From the NCBI GenBank assembly GCA_934101275.1, contig CAKOQM010000032.1, positions 1 to 14,514 of the forward strand: a stretch of 14,514 nucleotides of DNA, given 5' to 3'. Below the pieces are notes generated by a model. The model was not told the origin of the DNA and did not search any database. It was given only the letters and a program-made list of their open reading frames with translations. This document shows, one piece after another, positions 14,401-14,514 of the stretch. Position numbers and translations under genes: made by a program. Position 1 is the stretch's first letter; each line of letters opens with the position of its first letter. This DNA is from an uncultured Bacilli bacterium (GTDB taxonomy: Bacteria > Bacillota_I > Bacilli_A > RF39 > UBA660).

Positions 14401-14514
14401 GTTATCGGTATAAGTAAGTGAAAAGCAACTGGTATTTGCTACATTAAAATCTTTTTGTTTCACATTATAATTCCAATAGGCATAAGAGATGCCTATTGTC
14501 ATGAGTATTAACAA
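11461..14514 (-). CDS. Large Ig-repeat surface protein with camelysin/TasA-like N-terminus (5' end cut)
   Basis: At least 1017 residues; the start lies beyond the right edge, probably by only a few codons because the visible part begins within the hydrophobic export segment (ILMTIGISYAYW). Order of parts: camelysin/TasA-like domain (about 20-172, Cys30 and Cys69); Ig-like modules of 85-90 residues at about 175-262, 263-347, 348-437, 438-526 and 527-615, ending in DKVGNIS/IDKTAP-type boundaries; two Ser-rich modules (616-715, 716-800); an InlB-B-repeat-like module (802-873); a Cys-containing module (876-975); and a small Cys tail (976-1017) with CRGC. All 13 later cysteines lie after residue 657. 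No LPxTG-type anchor is present, so attachment would be by the N-terminus or non-covalent. A stalk-like adhesin or fibre component is likely; the ligand is unknown. Confidence 0.85.
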   Translation of the reverse strand: MLILMTIGISYAYWNYNVKQKDFNVANTSCFSLTYTDNTDAITIDNMVPTEDEEGLKEKGYSFTIKNTCNTIATYEVNLEDLLASQNVKQFPNQYIKISLNDGTPKVLNTYEKAITTLDTATSSFKLTSGSLKPNEEATYELKLWMDANTPAIDEVMNATFESKITINTSYIEEENLTNEITILATSQNEDYSKEKEIFKIDITSSSKNIIEYSYDNKKWTSVTPTKALTLEKEYTKEGNYPIYVKDEVGNIKEYLIKTDKLDQTAPERVIEEINNQESYLLKITMTDLKSGVSSYQITESKETPTEWLDYTGIIEKEISENGVYYIWSKDKVGNISYEAYSITLIDKEAPHITVTNTLTDWGVKDILNIHLTDDVIGLSGYQVTTSEEEPTSFITIENTLDTTVTYEVSENGTYYVYVKDAYNHISHEKIVIDKIDNIPPYITSVTNSSNETWTNKDVTVSLLAGDKETRVTKYQMRYSKTNNEWQDLESNSYIFTEELNETVYFRVQDKVGNISEEASTDIKIDKTFPTIPSIANSSNGYWTNQTITIALSSTDTASGILKYQVKHSGTNNTWTDLSSSSDNWYDERNEVVSYRAMDNAGNVSEEASTNIKIDKTAPSQSFGIASSTSGSNGWYKALGIRVNVSDTQSGISSSKYCVTTGSSCTPSTNVTIGSNAYTVTLGTNASAQKVCVNTTDAVGNVSSTSCSSSYSVDTTDPTAKISASVSGTTITVSASGSFDSGSGLATYYYSKDGGSSYISSSSSSYTFTGLSDGTYTLVLKVADKSGRMSSAASTTATVITYHNVNVLAGPGGSISAFSKVATGGSVNFSATPSSGYSTYSVSCNASSGSVSGNTVSVSSVYQDSVCVVSFKKTESTSSCGVIVQTGKQTNSSTSITCGDSITFGLETDGPDVKSITLGIYNPSGTALATWTNSSPAWYESRTISGINAAGSYKITHYAQSYNRTVSATCSVSLSHTYTIFNRFITVPTCSSSGTAEFRCRGCGATQNVTLPAIRCS
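12670..12936 (-). repeat. 89-codon Ig-like repeat, copy 2
   Basis: Codes residues 527-615 of the large surface protein. It shares the NSSNxxWTN opening, the KYQ...S.TNN.W.DL middle and the EEAST.IKIDKT ending with the next copy at 12937-13203. DNA similarity is visible at the joints, for example around 12675-12703, which recurs 267 bases away. This points to tandem duplication followed by drift. Confidence 0.75.
12937..13203 (-). repeat. 89-codon Ig-like repeat, copy 1
   Basis: Codes residues 438-526 of the large surface protein, in the same frame and of the same length (267 bp) as the copy at 12670-12936. The modules on either side (348-437 and 616-715) are related but more diverged and differ in length. 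Confidence 0.75.

Noticed and set aside
1..14514. Mollicute-type genetic code (TGA = Trp)
   Set aside because: The gene at 3061-3789 stops at TGA within an ATGA overlap with dgkA, and tryptophans I checked use TGG, so the standard bacterial code fits.

Overview
The window looks like chromosome from a low-GC Gram-positive bacterium (Bacillota, probably an uncultured gut-type Bacilli lineage near the RF39/Erysipelotrichales groups). The clues are very AT-rich DNA, AGGAGG-type ribosome binding sites, a class B sortase with an NPQTG surface protein, and camelysin/TasA-like and bacterial Ig-like surface modules. The lineage is an inference from style; there is no rRNA here. Standard stop codons fit, including a TGA inside an ATGA gene overlap.

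Layout, left to right. (1) 1-215: mostly non-coding, with a 15-bp palindrome and possibly the start of a gene running off the left edge. (2) 216-2625, minus strand: a membrane-anchored aryl-sulfate sulfotransferase followed, with an 8-bp overlap, by a membrane-anchored thioredoxin-fold CxHC protein. (3) 2705-3789, minus strand: an unrecognised membrane-anchored acidic protein translationally coupled to DgkA (undecaprenol/diacylglycerol kinase). (4) 3862-4519, plus strand: tRNA-Arg(CCG) with its terminator, then a GNAT acetyltransferase. (5) 4556-6416, minus strand: cdsA-rseP, a phospholipid-synthesis and site-2-protease pair with its own promoter. (6) 6500-8947: a divergent pair, an NPQTG-anchored cell-wall protein (minus) and a class B sortase with a large extra cytoplasmic domain (plus). 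(7) 8865-14514, minus strand: a glycosyltransferase/TPR protein, a proline-rich single-pass protein with Ig-like extracellular domains, and a very large Ig-repeat surface protein cut by the right edge.

The shared theme is the cell envelope: lipid carriers (DgkA, CdsA), membrane proteolysis (RseP), wall anchoring (sortase and substrate), large surface proteins, and extracytoplasmic sulfate transfer and thiol chemistry. Several exported proteins are rich in cysteine (7 in the NPQTG protein, 13 in the last 360 residues of the Ig protein, 4 in the proline-rich protein), which gives the exported CxHC protein plausible clients inside the window. The most unusual items are the sulfotransferase/thioredoxin-fold pair, the sortase with its extra N-terminal half, and the sortase/glycosyltransferase 3' overlap. 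I see no CRISPR array, insertion sequence, prophage, riboswitch or integration site.
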